From JBBKXJ01 sp037969395 (GTDB taxonomy: Bacteria; Pseudomonadota; Gammaproteobacteria; Pseudomonadales; JAUIET01), in NCBI GenBank assembly GCA_037969395.1, contig JBBKXJ010000209.1, positions 1-11,708 of the forward strand: a stretch of DNA of 11,708 bases. The letters run 5' to 3'. The notes beneath the pieces were generated by a model. It made no database searches and had not been told where the DNA came from. It saw only the letters and a program-made list of their open reading frames with translations. A program made the translations under genes and the position numbers. Below are positions 1 to 7,552 of this stretch, one piece after another; positions within the stretch are counted from its first letter, which is position 1; each line of letters starts with the position of its first letter.

Positions 1-121
1 GGCCATCCGCTGCGTTGCATTCCCTTGACATATGCCCAATATGCCTTCGGAAATGCGCCTTACGGCTGACCCCTTGGCGACTCGCTATATGAACGCTTTA
101 TTCGTTACACCACACTAGCTC
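1..121. other. Left-edge stretch without a convincing gene
   Basis: No supported gene lies here. Read on the plus strand in frame 1, the first 69 bases stay open and end at a TGA, so they could be the tail of a gene cut by the window edge, but 22 residues are too few to identify. After that stop the same frame stays open again into the dehydrogenase region. Small inverted repeats are present (GCC-GTAA-GGC read on the minus strand, and AACG/CGTT around 91-105). No strong terminator for the minus-strand dehydrogenase was found. An interspersed intergenic repeat is possible but cannot be tested with a single copy. Confidence 0.3.
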
Positions 122-907
122 TCAAGATGACGCTGGTGAGGCGACCGAGCCCGCCAGCATGCCGCCATCAATATTCAGCTCCGTTCCCGTCATATACGTT
201 ACTTCGTCTGAAGCTAACAAAACCGCCACGGCAGCGACTTCTGCAGGTTCACCGAAACGCTGCATTGGCGTGTCTTTTAAAAACTCCGCTTTGCGTTTTT
301 CTCTGGCCGGCCCGGTGCCGAGTATCGGTTCCCACATAGGTGTAAAAATCGCGGCGGGGTGAATCGAATTGCAGCGAATGTTAAGCCCTTGTTCGGCACA
401 GTACAGCGCGACTGTTTTTGAATGGTTGCGCACTGCTGCTTTTGAGGAAGCGTAAGCGCACGCCCCCGGGATTCCTACCAGCCCCGATCGAGACGAGATA
501 TTGATAATGGAGCCTGACCCGTTTTTTCGCATCGCTTTGATGGCGTGCTTGCAGCCAAGAAATACGCCATCCAGATTCGTTCGATGTACCGCATGCCAGT
601 CAGCCAGCGAAGTATGCTCCGGGTCATGCTTAACAGCTCCTGATTCAAAGCCCGTTATACCAGCATTGTTAACCAGCACGTCCAGCCGCTGCAGTGACGC
701 AATCACATGCCGCCATTGGTCTTCGTCGCGTACATCGAGATGCTGAAACTTTGCGCCCAGACGAACAGCCGTTGCCGCGCCGGCAGCGGCTTCAATATCG
801 GTTAACAGCACCGTCGCACCTTCTGCAATAAAGGCGCGTGCAATGGCTTCACCAATGCCTCGGGCAGCGCCGGTGACCAATGCTACTTTGCCTTTCAATC
901 TTGGCAT
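122..907 (-). CDS. Short-chain dehydrogenase/reductase (SDR), classical type
   Basis: A cytoplasmic NAD(P)-dependent oxidoreductase of the classical SDR family. Seen in the 261-residue form: the cofactor-binding TGAARGIG at 12-19, an acidic residue after the second strand (D37, usually favouring NAD), NNAG at 80-83, and the catalytic set N111, S139, Y152 and K156 in YASSK. A DGG motif lies near the C terminus. Length is normal for the family. An earlier ATG at 928 would add seven residues. The ATG at 907 is preferred because AAGGA stands six bases upstream of it, while the earlier ATG has no clear ribosome binding site. The sequence is reminiscent of cyclopentanol or other secondary-alcohol dehydrogenases, but the substrate cannot be read from motifs. 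It lies a short distance downstream of ada on the same strand and may share its transcript. No link to denitrification is evident. Confidence 0.9.
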   Translation of the reverse strand: MPRLKGKVALVTGAARGIGEAIARAFIAEGATVLLTDIEAAAGAATAVRLGAKFQHLDVRDEDQWRHVIASLQRLDVLVNNAGITGFESGAVKHDPEHTSLADWHAVHRTNLDGVFLGCKHAIKAMRKNGSGSIINISSRSGLVGIPGACAYASSKAAVRNHSKTVALYCAEQGLNIRCNSIHPAAIFTPMWEPILGTGPAREKRKAEFLKDTPMQRFGEPAEVAAVAVLLASDEVTYMTGTELNIDGGMLAGSVASPASS

Positions 908-952
908 GTTAATTCCTTGCTGAGCCATTGCTTCTGTTGCCAGAAGTTGTGT

Positions 953-2029
953 CTACAGTGGCGTTTTTTCGCGTTCCAATAGTCGCTGCTTCCTGTTCAC
1001 GCCCCAGCGATACCCCCCCAGTTCGCCATTGGCACGCACCACCCGATGACAAGGTATCGCCAACGCCAGCTTATTCGCACCGCAGGCCTGCGCTACTGCA
1101 CGTTGCGCAGTGGGTTTGCCGATTGCAGCCGCAAGCTCCTTATAGCTTGCCGTTGCACCGGCAGGTATTTGCTGCAGTGCCTTCCAAACGCGGTGCTGGA
1201 AGGCGGTTCCCTGAATATCCAAAGGTAATTTCAGCCCGCCGCTAGGCGTGTCAATAAACGTGATAATTGCGGCTACCGAGCATTGCAGGTCGGCTTTATC
1301 TTCAGTTAACGCTGCCGCGCGAAAGCGCCCCTGCAAACTCTGCTTAAGTGCCTTGCGCGATTCGCCAAACTCGATGCAGCAAACGCCCTTGTTGGTCGCG
1401 GCGACCAGCAATAAGCCCAGCGTTGTGGCGGTGATCGTAAAGCGAATGGATTGGTCTTTGCCGCCCGCACGATAGGTCGAAGGGGTCATGCCAAGCGTAT
1501 CCGCGGCGTATTCGTATACTCGACTACCGGAGCCGTAACCTGCTGCGTAGATCGCGTCGGTTACTGGCTGGTTGGCATTGAGTATGTCCTGCAGGCGATG
1601 CACGCGTTGACCCGCAGCGTACTGTCTGGGCGTCACGCCGGTCAACAGTTTGAACTGGCGGTGGAAGTGTGACGGGCTCAGGTCAACCGCAGCCGCCAGC
1701 TCGCCCAGCGACGGCGGCGCGTCAGTCGACTCCATAATTCTGCACGCCTTGCTGACAGCGCTCAAATGCCGTTCAGCAGAACTCTGAGAGTTTGGGTAAC
1801 AGCGCATACAGGCGCGAAAGCCGGCCTGTTCGGCAGCCGTCGGCGCGTCGAAAAAGATGGTGTTCTCATGCTTCGGTCGCCGTGCCGGGCATGACGGCCG
1901 GCAATAAATGCCGGTGGTTTTTACTGCGAAAACGAACTGCTGATCGAAGCAGGCGTCACGGTTAATTACGGCCTGCCAACGTTCGTCGTTAACGTAGGGG
2001 GATGATGAGGTTGAACCGATTTTATTCAT
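953..2029 (-). CDS. ada: Ada: methyl-DNA repair methyltransferase and AraC-type regulator
   Basis: Bifunctional protein of the adaptive response to alkylation. The N-terminal domain takes methyl groups from DNA phosphotriesters and becomes a transcription activator. The C-terminal domain removes methyl from O6-methylguanine or O4-methylthymine. Numbered from the longest possible start (ATG at 2125, 390 residues): four zinc-binding cysteines C75, C79, C106 and C109 in the IYCRPSC and CMRC motifs, an AraC-type helix-turn-helix around 125-180, and the methyl-acceptor C359 in PCHRV. The spacing C75 to C359 (284) is close to E. coli C38 to C321 (283). That correspondence puts the native start near residue 33, so the ATG at 2029 (358 residues) is chosen. 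The ATGs at 2047 and 2125 remain possible, because none has a good ribosome binding site. It is divergent from norC and shares its upstream region. Confidence 0.93.
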   Translation of the reverse strand: MNKIGSTSSSPYVNDERWQAVINRDACFDQQFVFAVKTTGIYCRPSCPARRPKHENTIFFDAPTAAEQAGFRACMRCYPNSQSSAERHLSAVSKACRIMESTDAPPSLGELAAAVDLSPSHFHRQFKLLTGVTPRQYAAGQRVHRLQDILNANQPVTDAIYAAGYGSGSRVYEYAADTLGMTPSTYRAGGKDQSIRFTITATTLGLLLVAATNKGVCCIEFGESRKALKQSLQGRFRAAALTEDKADLQCSVAAIITFIDTPSGGLKLPLDIQGTAFQHRVWKALQQIPAGATASYKELAAAIGKPTAQRAVAQACGANKLALAIPCHRVVRANGELGGYRWGVNRKQRLLEREKTPL

Positions 2030-2158
2030 GGCTTTGTATTGTTTCATACTAAAGCCAATAGTATGCGTTTCCAGGTTGATTTCGGCTATCCGGGTCTTGC
2101 TTTCAAATTCGATTTTATTGCGCATGCCTGGCGCGATGGCCCGTTTTTATTAATTAAA

Positions 2159-2184
2159 TTAGCGCTAAACTTGATCACGATCAA
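2159..2184. promoter_or_regulatory. Perfect FNR/DNR-type box in the ada-norC divergent region
   Basis: TTGATCACGATCAA at 2171-2184 matches the FNR/Dnr/Anr consensus TTGAT-N4-ATCAA at all ten defined positions. Proteins of this family activate denitrification genes under low oxygen or NO. Activation from -41.5 would place the norC start of transcription near 2219. No good -10 hexamer is seen at the exact spacing (CATTGT at 2211-2216 is the nearest weak one). A ten-base palindrome TTAGCGCTAA (2159-2168) lies directly to the left, beside an AT-rich tract (2144-2160) that could hold the -10 of the ada promoter. Because the box is symmetrical, an effect on ada is possible but unproven. FNR, Anr and Dnr cannot be told apart by the box. 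Confidence 0.88.
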
Positions 2185-2217
2185 CAATCCATTAGTCTGT
2201 GCTTGTCGCACATTGTT

Positions 2218-2240
2218 TTAATGCATAGCATATGCATGTT
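2218..2240. promoter_or_regulatory. NsrR-type operator upstream of norC
   Basis: Two ATGCAT half-sites (2221-2226 and 2232-2237) are separated by five bases. This is the same geometry as the 11-1-11 NsrR consensus (AAGATGYATTT, one base, and its complement). By hand count 15 of 22 defined positions agree, with both cores perfect. The site would sit at the start of transcription predicted from the FNR/DNR box, a suitable position for repression relieved by NO. The nsrR gene is about 6.4 kb to the right in the same window, which supports the call. Confidence 0.7.
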
Positions 2241-2305
2241 ATGGTTTTTGCCATCAGAAACGAAAGCATTCCCAAAAAACTAACTGACAATCGGGGAGAA
2301 ACCCA

Positions 2306-2758
2306 ATGGCCGAAGTGCTTACCAGGTCGGCGGCGCGTAATATCTTTTACGGCGGCTCGCTGTTCTTCTTTATCCTGTTCGCGGCGCTAACTGCGCATAC
2401 TCACTGGTATATGGTTAACGTCTCGACCGATAGCGAAGGCCTCACCGAGCAGGTCAAGCACGGCAAGCACATTTGGGAGAAGAACAGCTGTATTAATTGC
2501 CACAGCATATTGGGTGAAGGTGCCTACTTTGCGCCCGAACTGGGCAATGTATGGACTCGCTACGGAGGGCGCGACAACGCAGACACTGCGCGTGCCGGTC
2601 TTAAGGGCTGGATTCGTGCGCAACCATTGAACGTTCCGGGCCGACGTGTCATGCCAAAATTCGATCTCAGCGAAGAAGAGCTGGATGCATTGGTGTCTTT
2701 TCTAAAGTGGACCGATTCCATTGACACCCAAAATTGGCCGCCGACACCAGCGGGATAG
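2306..2758 (+). CDS. norC: Nitric oxide reductase cytochrome c subunit, NorC
   Basis: Membrane-anchored c-type cytochrome that passes electrons from periplasmic donors to NorB in the NO reductase complex (2 NO to N2O). The 150-residue length is normal. One membrane segment at about 14-35 anchors a periplasmic heme domain. The heme c site is CINCH (C62, C65, H66), and the likely sixth ligand is M116 in the MPKF motif. The start at 2306 is supported by GGAG at 2295-2298, seven bases away. It is the first gene of norC-norB-norQ-norD and follows a region with an FNR/DNR box and an NsrR-type operator, so anaerobic and NO control is likely. The gap to norB is 48 bases. Confidence 0.97.
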   Translation: MAEVLTRSAARNIFYGGSLFFFILFAALTAHTHWYMVNVSTDSEGLTEQVKHGKHIWEKNSCINCHSILGEGAYFAPELGNVWTRYGGRDNADTARAGLKGWIRAQPLNVPGRRVMPKFDLSEEELDALVSFLKWTDSIDTQNWPPTPAG

Positions 2759-2806
2759 CGTTAGCTGCTGCGCATACATCAACTTTTCTGTACGGGGATT
2801 CTAACA

Positions 2807-4159
2807 ATGAAATATGAAACACAACGGATAGCCTACTGGTTCTTTGTGGTTGCCATGGCGCTGTTTGCCCTGCAAGTAGTATTTGGCATCATGGCAGCAA
2901 CGGTATACGTCATGCCCGAGTTTTTGGCGGAGGCGATGCCGTTTCATATTATCCGCATGAGCCACACCAATCTGCTGGTCGTTTGGCTGCTGCTGGGTTT
3001 TATGGGCTGTACCTACTACCTGATGCCGGAAGAGGCAGAAGCGGAAATCCACAGTCCCATGATCGCCTACGTGCAGCTGGGGATTTTTGTAGTTGCAGGT
3101 GCCGGCTCACTGCTCAGTTATCAACTGGGCATTCACGAGGGCAGGGAGTTTCTGGAACAGCCCCTGTGGGCCAAAATTCTGATTACCGTGTCGTTTCTAA
3201 TGTTTCTCTACAACACCAGCATGACCCTGTGGAAAGGCCGCAGAACCGCTATCAATCTGGTGTTAATGCTCGGCCTGTGGCTCGCCGCCGTATTCTGGCT
3301 GTTTGCCTTTTTTAACCCAAGCAATCTCGCGGTAGACAAACTGTACTGGTGGTGGGTCGTGCACCTGTGGGTAGAGGGCGTATGGGAGCTTATCATGGCA
3401 TCGCTGCTGGCTTACCTGTTGATCAAGTTAACCGGGGTAGACCGCGAGATCGTTGAGAAATGGCTGTATGTCATCATCGGCCTGGCATTGTTTTCCGGCT
3501 TGCTGGGAACTGGCCACCACTACTACTGGATTGGCGCGCCGGGCTACTGGCAACCGCTGGCGAGCATTTTCTCGACCCTGGAAGTGGTGCCCTTTTTCGC
3601 CATGGTGATGTTTGCTTTCTTTATGTTTTGGAAAGGCCAACGGAAACACCCGAATAAAGCCGCCATGTTATGGACTATGGGTAGCGCCACACTGGCTTTC
3701 TTCGGCGCCGGTGTTTGGGGCTTTATGCACACGCTGTCGTTTGTCAATTATTACAGCCACGGCACCCAAGTGACTGCGGCGCATGGCCATTTGGCTTTCT
3801 TCGGTGCCTACGTGATGATGGTGCTGGCGGTGATAACCTATGCCATGCCGCATCTGCGGCGGGTGCAGCCCTACAACCAGATTATCAATATGTGGAGCTT
3901 CTGGCTGATGACATCGGCCATGTGTTTTATGACCTTTACCCTGACTTTTGCGGGCGTGGTGCAAACTCATCTACAGCGCGTAATGGGCATGAACTACATG
4001 GAAGTGCAGGATCAGCTGCAGTTGTTTTATGTGATGCGGCTTTGCGCCGGAATTGTGGTCGCCATAGCGGCTGTCGTATACTTCATCGCCATATTTGGAC
4101 CGGTGAAAGAGCAGGCTTCGGCCACCTCAAAAAATCAGCTGGCCGGGGCGACCGCATAG
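2807..4159 (+). CDS. norB: Nitric oxide reductase catalytic subunit, NorB (cNOR)
   Basis: Polytopic inner-membrane heme-copper-oxidase-superfamily enzyme that reduces NO to N2O with electrons from NorC. All expected metal ligands are seen: H53 and H328 for the low-spin heme b, H326 for heme b3, and H186, H237 and H238 for the non-heme iron FeB. The glutamates E190, E194 and E259 are also present. Spacings from H186 onward (51, 21 and 88 residues to the next landmarks) equal those of the Pseudomonas aeruginosa enzyme as I recall it. At 450 residues it is the short, NorC-dependent type and lacks the N-terminal extension of quinol-dependent qNOR. Hydrophobic segments fit about twelve helices. 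GGGG at about 2794-2797 is a plausible ribosome binding site. Confidence 0.98.
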   Translation: MKYETQRIAYWFFVVAMALFALQVVFGIMAATVYVMPEFLAEAMPFHIIRMSHTNLLVVWLLLGFMGCTYYLMPEEAEAEIHSPMIAYVQLGIFVVAGAGSLLSYQLGIHEGREFLEQPLWAKILITVSFLMFLYNTSMTLWKGRRTAINLVLMLGLWLAAVFWLFAFFNPSNLAVDKLYWWWVVHLWVEGVWELIMASLLAYLLIKLTGVDREIVEKWLYVIIGLALFSGLLGTGHHYYWIGAPGYWQPLASIFSTLEVVPFFAMVMFAFFMFWKGQRKHPNKAAMLWTMGSATLAFFGAGVWGFMHTLSFVNYYSHGTQVTAAHGHLAFFGAYVMMVLAVITYAMPHLRRVQPYNQIINMWSFWLMTSAMCFMTFTLTFAGVVQTHLQRVMGMNYMEVQDQLQLFYVMRLCAGIVVAIAAVVYFIAIFGPVKEQASATSKNQLAGATA

Positions 4160-4168
4160 TTGTAGTGC

Positions 4169-4207
4169 TCGGTCTCTCCTGCCAACGCGCGTAGCAGGAG
4201 AGACCGA
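4169..4207 (+). promoter_or_regulatory. Intercistronic hairpin covering the norQ ribosome binding site
   Basis: A perfect 14-bp inverted repeat (4169-4182 pairing with 4194-4207; left arm TCGGTCTCTCCTGC) with an 11-base loop fills most of the norB-norQ gap. The right arm contains AGGAG (4196-4200), the norQ Shine-Dalgarno, eight bases before the ATG at 4209, so the folded stem buries it. No T-run follows, so it does not look like an intrinsic terminator. Likely roles are limiting norQ translation relative to norCB, or protecting the norCB message from 3' decay. The loop contains the self-complementary ACGCGCGT, which could pair in trans. The structure is certain from sequence; the function is inferred. 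Confidence 0.8.
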
Positions 4208-4208
4208 A

Positions 4209-5042
4209 ATGACCACCGCGGCCATCAATAAAGAATCAACAGACCACCTACCCACAGAGCAAGAGGTCCCGTTTTACGAACCCGTCGGCAACGAATGTGA
4301 GCTGTTTGAGCAAGCCTTCAAACAGCGCCTGCCGTTATTGCTTAAAGGACCCACCGGCTGCGGCAAAACTCGGTTCGTCAGTCATATGGCCGCGAAACTG
4401 GGCCGGCCGCTGTTTACCGTGTCATGCCACGATGACCTCACAGCGGCAGATCTCACCGGCAGATATTTATTGCAGGGCGGTGAAACCCGCTGGGTCGATG
4501 GACCTCTGACGCAAGCGGTACGCGAAGGCGGCATCTGTTACCTCGACGAAGTGGTAGAGGCGCGCAAGGATGTCACCGTGGTGCTGCATCCGCTAACCGA
4601 TGACCGTCGGCTGCTGCCGCTGGAACGCACCGGCGAGCTGCTGGAGGCGCCCGCCAATTTTATGCTGGTGGTTTCATACAACCCCGGTTACCAGCATATC
4701 CTCAAGTCGCTTAAGCCCAGCACCCGGCAGCGGTTTGTCGCTAAAAGCTTTGATTTTCCACCTCCCGATCTTGAGAAAGACATCGTTGCCAGAGAGAGCG
4801 GCCTGGCCGCCGAGCAGTGCGCAGTCCTTATAAACCTCGCGGCGCGCCTGCGCGCCATGAAAGGACAGGATCTGGAAGAGGGCGTGTCTACCCGCCTGCT
4901 GATTTATTGCGCTACTCTTATCGCCAATGGCATGCCGACAGCACAGGCCGCACAAGCTACCCTGGTAGAGCCGTTAAGCGATGACGCCGACGTGCAGGAA
5001 GGGCTGATGGAAGCCGTGCGTGCCACCTTTGGCGAACAATAA
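4209..5042 (+). CDS. norQ: NorQ, MoxR/CbbQ-type AAA+ ATPase for NO reductase activation
   Basis: Cytoplasmic AAA+ ATPase of the CbbQ/NirQ/NorQ group, needed with NorD to give active NorCB, probably by helping insertion of the non-heme iron. Seen: Walker A GPTGCGKT at 47-54, Walker B ending in LDE (D113, E114), a sensor-like SYN at 156-158, and an arginine-rich STRQR at 171-175 in the arginine-finger region. The 277-residue length is normal for the family. Its ATG is preceded by AGGAG, which is buried in the norB-norQ hairpin. Fifteen bases separate it from norD. In other bacteria this gene is also called nirQ; norQ is used here because it sits between norB and norD. Confidence 0.95.
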   Translation: MTTAAINKESTDHLPTEQEVPFYEPVGNECELFEQAFKQRLPLLLKGPTGCGKTRFVSHMAAKLGRPLFTVSCHDDLTAADLTGRYLLQGGETRWVDGPLTQAVREGGICYLDEVVEARKDVTVVLHPLTDDRRLLPLERTGELLEAPANFMLVVSYNPGYQHILKSLKPSTRQRFVAKSFDFPPPDLEKDIVARESGLAAEQCAVLINLAARLRAMKGQDLEEGVSTRLLIYCATLIANGMPTAQAAQATLVEPLSDDADVQEGLMEAVRATFGEQ

Positions 5043-5057
5043 AGGCTGCAAAAGAAC

Positions 5058-6995
5058 ATGCTGGAATGGCTTGAATTTGAAGAGCGTGTTGGTCGGTTGT
5101 GGCACCGCTGGGCCTCAGCGTACAGCAGCAGCTATCCCGACCACGTCGAGGCGGCCGTGAGCCTGGAAAGTATCGCCGCTCCGCTGGCGGTCTTTTTTCG
5201 CGCCGCCGGTGGCCCGGCCGGGGTAGCCGTAGCCTCTATTGCCGCGCGCAGTTCTTCCCATCGGCCTAATTTACGGCAGCGCCTCGGTTTTGACGAAGAG
5301 CGGTTGGACCTGTCACGCCTCGACGAAGAAAATCTGCTGCTGCCGCCGCGCATTGCGCTGTTTAAAGACCCCCGGCTGAATCGCGATTTGTATTTCTGGC
5401 TGGCGGCGCTGCTGGCAGCGATGACGCCCGCCAGGGAGTACAAGGATCCTTTGCGGCGCGATATTAATAGCCTGCGCCAGGCCACCGCGGCCAGCCGGGC
5501 TGCACTGGTCGAATTTCCCGGGCTGCAGGTTCGGCATGATCGATTACAACGGGAAATACTGGCCATGCGGCCCACCCGCACATTGCCCCCCACTGAAGCG
5601 GCAGTGGAAGCAGTGATCTGCCGCTTGCTGGGTTCGACATTAGCCCTGTCCGAAGAGGCCGAGCGTTATCACGGCGCGGTGCTGGACCCCGCAAATAATT
5701 TACGCGAGTTCCGCGCACCGAAAAACTATCAGCAGCCCCTACCTGTTCCGCTATGGGGCAACCTCAATCAGCATGCAACCTTCAGCGGTGACAATAGCGA
5801 AGACGATGAGCCGGACGAGCCATCGCCACCCGCCAGCGAGAAAACCGAGGGCAAACGCAAGGCCGAACGCCGCAATCAGGACCAGCCCGAGCGCGACGAT
5901 TCGCTGGTGTTCAACCGCTTCGAGAAAATCTTGTCAGCCGCTGAAATGGTCAACGTCAACCGCGCCACCGACGACGACGAAGACAAAAACGCCAAACGCA
6001 ATGCCGAGAGCATGGACGAGATTACCCTTAGCAAGAGTAAGCAGCGCGCCGAACAACAGCTGAAGATGGACCTGGATCTGTCGCCGGCTGCTGCCGAGGG
6101 CGGGCAGCTTAGCGGTGTCTACGTCTATCCCGAGTGGAACTACCGTAAGAAGGCCTATCAGCCGAATCATTGCCGCGTGCTGACCGGCATTCACGAACAG
6201 GAAGGCGACCACGCTGCCATTGATGAGCCAACGCGCCGCCGCATCCGTCGCGTGCGGCGCCAGTTTGAAGCGCTGCGTCCACGCCGTGAATGGCTGCGCG
6301 GTCAGGTCGATGGCAACGAGCTGGATATGGATGCGGTGGTGCGCGCCCATTGCGACTTCTCCGCCACGGGAGACAGCAGCGCCGGCTTGTATATGAGCAC
6401 GCGGCCGCAGGCACGCGATCTGGCGATTTCTATTTTGATCGACGTATCGCTGTCAACCGAGGCCTGGGTAGCCGACCGCCGCGTCATTGATATTGAGAAA
6501 GAGGCATTGCTGGTGTTGGCGCACGGCCTGGCCAGCGTGGGCGACGATTACAGTATTCAAAGCTTTACCTCTCAACTGCGGCAACGGGTGTGGGTAAACA
6601 CCGTTAAGAATTTTGACGAAGATATGAGTGAAACCATTGAACGCCGCATCGCCGCGCTTAAACCCGGCCACTACACGCGCATGGGGCCGGCTATTCGCCA
6701 TGCCGCTTTTGAACTCTCCAAGCGCCCCAACCGGCACCGGCTATTACTGGTGCTCAGTGACGGCAAGCCCAGCGACAACGACTACTACGAAGGGCGCTAC
6801 GCGATAGAAGACACCCGCCGAGCCATTCTCGATGCCAGGCAGCAGGAGTTAAAAGTCTATGGCGTGACCATCGACCAGGATGCGCAGGACTATATAGCGC
6901 ACGTGTTCGGCCGCGGCAGCTACGCCATGGTGCATAAACCGGAGCATCTCTCACAGGCGTTGCCCGGCATATATAGGCATATAGTCGCCACATGA
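5058..6995 (+). CDS. norD: NorD, von Willebrand factor A protein for NO reductase activation
   Basis: Large cytoplasmic partner of NorQ. The pair is thought to remodel NorCB so that it gains FeB. The 645-residue length is in the normal range. The C-terminal third is a von Willebrand factor A domain with a complete metal-ion-dependent adhesion site: D462, S464 and S466 in DVSLS, T540 in HYTRMG, and D568 in LSDGKPSD. The N-terminal half is helical, and residues about 245-335 form a charged, low-complexity linker. The start at 5058 has only a distant AAAGG (5041-5045), so translation is probably coupled to norQ. It is followed after 19 bases by a small membrane ORF. Confidence 0.95.
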   Translation: MLEWLEFEERVGRLWHRWASAYSSSYPDHVEAAVSLESIAAPLAVFFRAAGGPAGVAVASIAARSSSHRPNLRQRLGFDEERLDLSRLDEENLLLPPRIALFKDPRLNRDLYFWLAALLAAMTPAREYKDPLRRDINSLRQATAASRAALVEFPGLQVRHDRLQREILAMRPTRTLPPTEAAVEAVICRLLGSTLALSEEAERYHGAVLDPANNLREFRAPKNYQQPLPVPLWGNLNQHATFSGDNSEDDEPDEPSPPASEKTEGKRKAERRNQDQPERDDSLVFNRFEKILSAAEMVNVNRATDDDEDKNAKRNAESMDEITLSKSKQRAEQQLKMDLDLSPAAAEGGQLSGVYVYPEWNYRKKAYQPNHCRVLTGIHEQEGDHAAIDEPTRRRIRRVRRQFEALRPRREWLRGQVDGNELDMDAVVRAHCDFSATGDSSAGLYMSTRPQARDLAISILIDVSLSTEAWVADRRVIDIEKEALLVLAHGLASVGDDYSIQSFTSQLRQRVWVNTVKNFDEDMSETIERRIAALKPGHYTRMGPAIRHAAFELSKRPNRHRLLLVLSDGKPSDNDYYEGRYAIEDTRRAILDARQQELKVYGVTIDQDAQDYIAHVFGRGSYAMVHKPEHLSQALPGIYRHIVAT

Positions 6996-7014
6996 TGGGA
7001 TTGCTGGCAAGCCT

Positions 7015-7248
7015 ATGAGTAAATTGCGCCAGGCAGTTGCTTTGGTAAGCGGTGTGGCTCTCTGCATTCTGGCAGTGACACCGTTTGCGCTGGCAATCAA
7101 CCGTTTCGATTGGGGGGTGGGCTTGTTATTGGTGGCACCGCTGTTGGTCTGGCTGCTGTTACGCGCCGGCAAAGCACTGGAGCGCTGGGCGCGCAACGAG
7201 CCCAATACGCCGCCGACCGATCCTGATTTTCCTGATGATTCTGCCTGA
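7015..7248 (+). CDS. Small two-helix membrane protein after norD
   Basis: Not recognised as a known family. The 77-residue product has two hydrophobic segments, at about 7-27 and 34-50, then a basic stretch (RAGKALERWAR) and an acidic, proline-rich tail. By the positive-inside rule both ends would be cytoplasmic. It starts 19 bases after norD, has no promoter of its own that I can see, and converges with the norF-like gene only five bases away. This makes it the last gene of norCBQD by position. The ribosome binding site is weak (GGCAAG at 7006-7011). A role in NO reductase assembly is inferred from position only. A spurious ORF is possible, but the clean hydrophobic pattern and tight fit argue against it. 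Confidence 0.65.
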   Translation: MSKLRQAVALVSGVALCILAVTPFALAINRFDWGVGLLLVAPLLVWLLLRAGKALERWARNEPNTPPTDPDFPDDSA

Positions 7249-7253
7249 CAGAT

Positions 7254-7550
7254 TCAATTTAGCGGCGCCGCCACGTATCCAAAAAACACCAGCAGCAGCG
7301 TGGCCACCAGTAAGCAAATAAAGCTGCCTATCCAGCCGCCGCTGGAGACGCGCAAATTGAGATAAACCATCAGTATTTGCTGCACCTTGAATCCGGCGCT
7401 GGCGAGTACGATAGCGATTCCCCACAGTGGCAGAGACACGCCGCGGGAGACATGACCCAACTGTGCCGACCACATAGAGATTATCGTGAGCAGCATCAGT
7501 ATTATCCACGTGCATAACAAACGTTTTGTGCCGGGAAGTTTCTGCTCCAT
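7254..7550 (-). CDS. norF: NorF-like / cytochrome c oxidase subunit IV family protein
   Basis: A 98-residue membrane protein with three hydrophobic segments (about 10-28, 39-62 and 73-94). The second segment ends in a Lys-Val-Gln...Tyr-Leu-Asn-Leu-Arg pattern similar to the KxxLV..FMxLR signature of bacterial cytochrome c oxidase subunit IV. Partners of NorE in denitrifiers (NorF) have this size and shape, and NorE/NorF improve NO reductase activity without being core subunits. The ATG at 7550 is chosen over one 42 bases earlier because GAGG lies five to six bases upstream, inside the last codons of norE. The ATG itself starts just after the norE stop (7553-7555), so coupling is likely. The family call is fair; the exact gene name rests mostly on context. 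Confidence 0.78.
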   Translation of the reverse strand: MEQKLPGTKRLLCTWIILMLLTIISMWSAQLGHVSRGVSLPLWGIAIVLASAGFKVQQILMVYLNLRVSSGGWIGSFICLLVATLLLVFFGYVAAPLN

Positions 7551-7552
7551 AA

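Noticed and set aside
1..69. Open plus-strand frame at the left edge considered as the end of a truncated gene
   Set aside because: Too short to recognise, and the frame reads on past its stop into intergenic and antisense sequence, so it may be non-coding.
5934..6350. Long antisense open frames within norD, norB and nirS
   Set aside because: They are shadows of well-supported genes, without ribosome binding sites or recognisable domains.
7262..7271. GCGGCGCCGC palindrome between convergent orf77 and norF considered as a terminator
   Set aside because: It lies inside the end of the norF-like gene, has no loop and no T-run.
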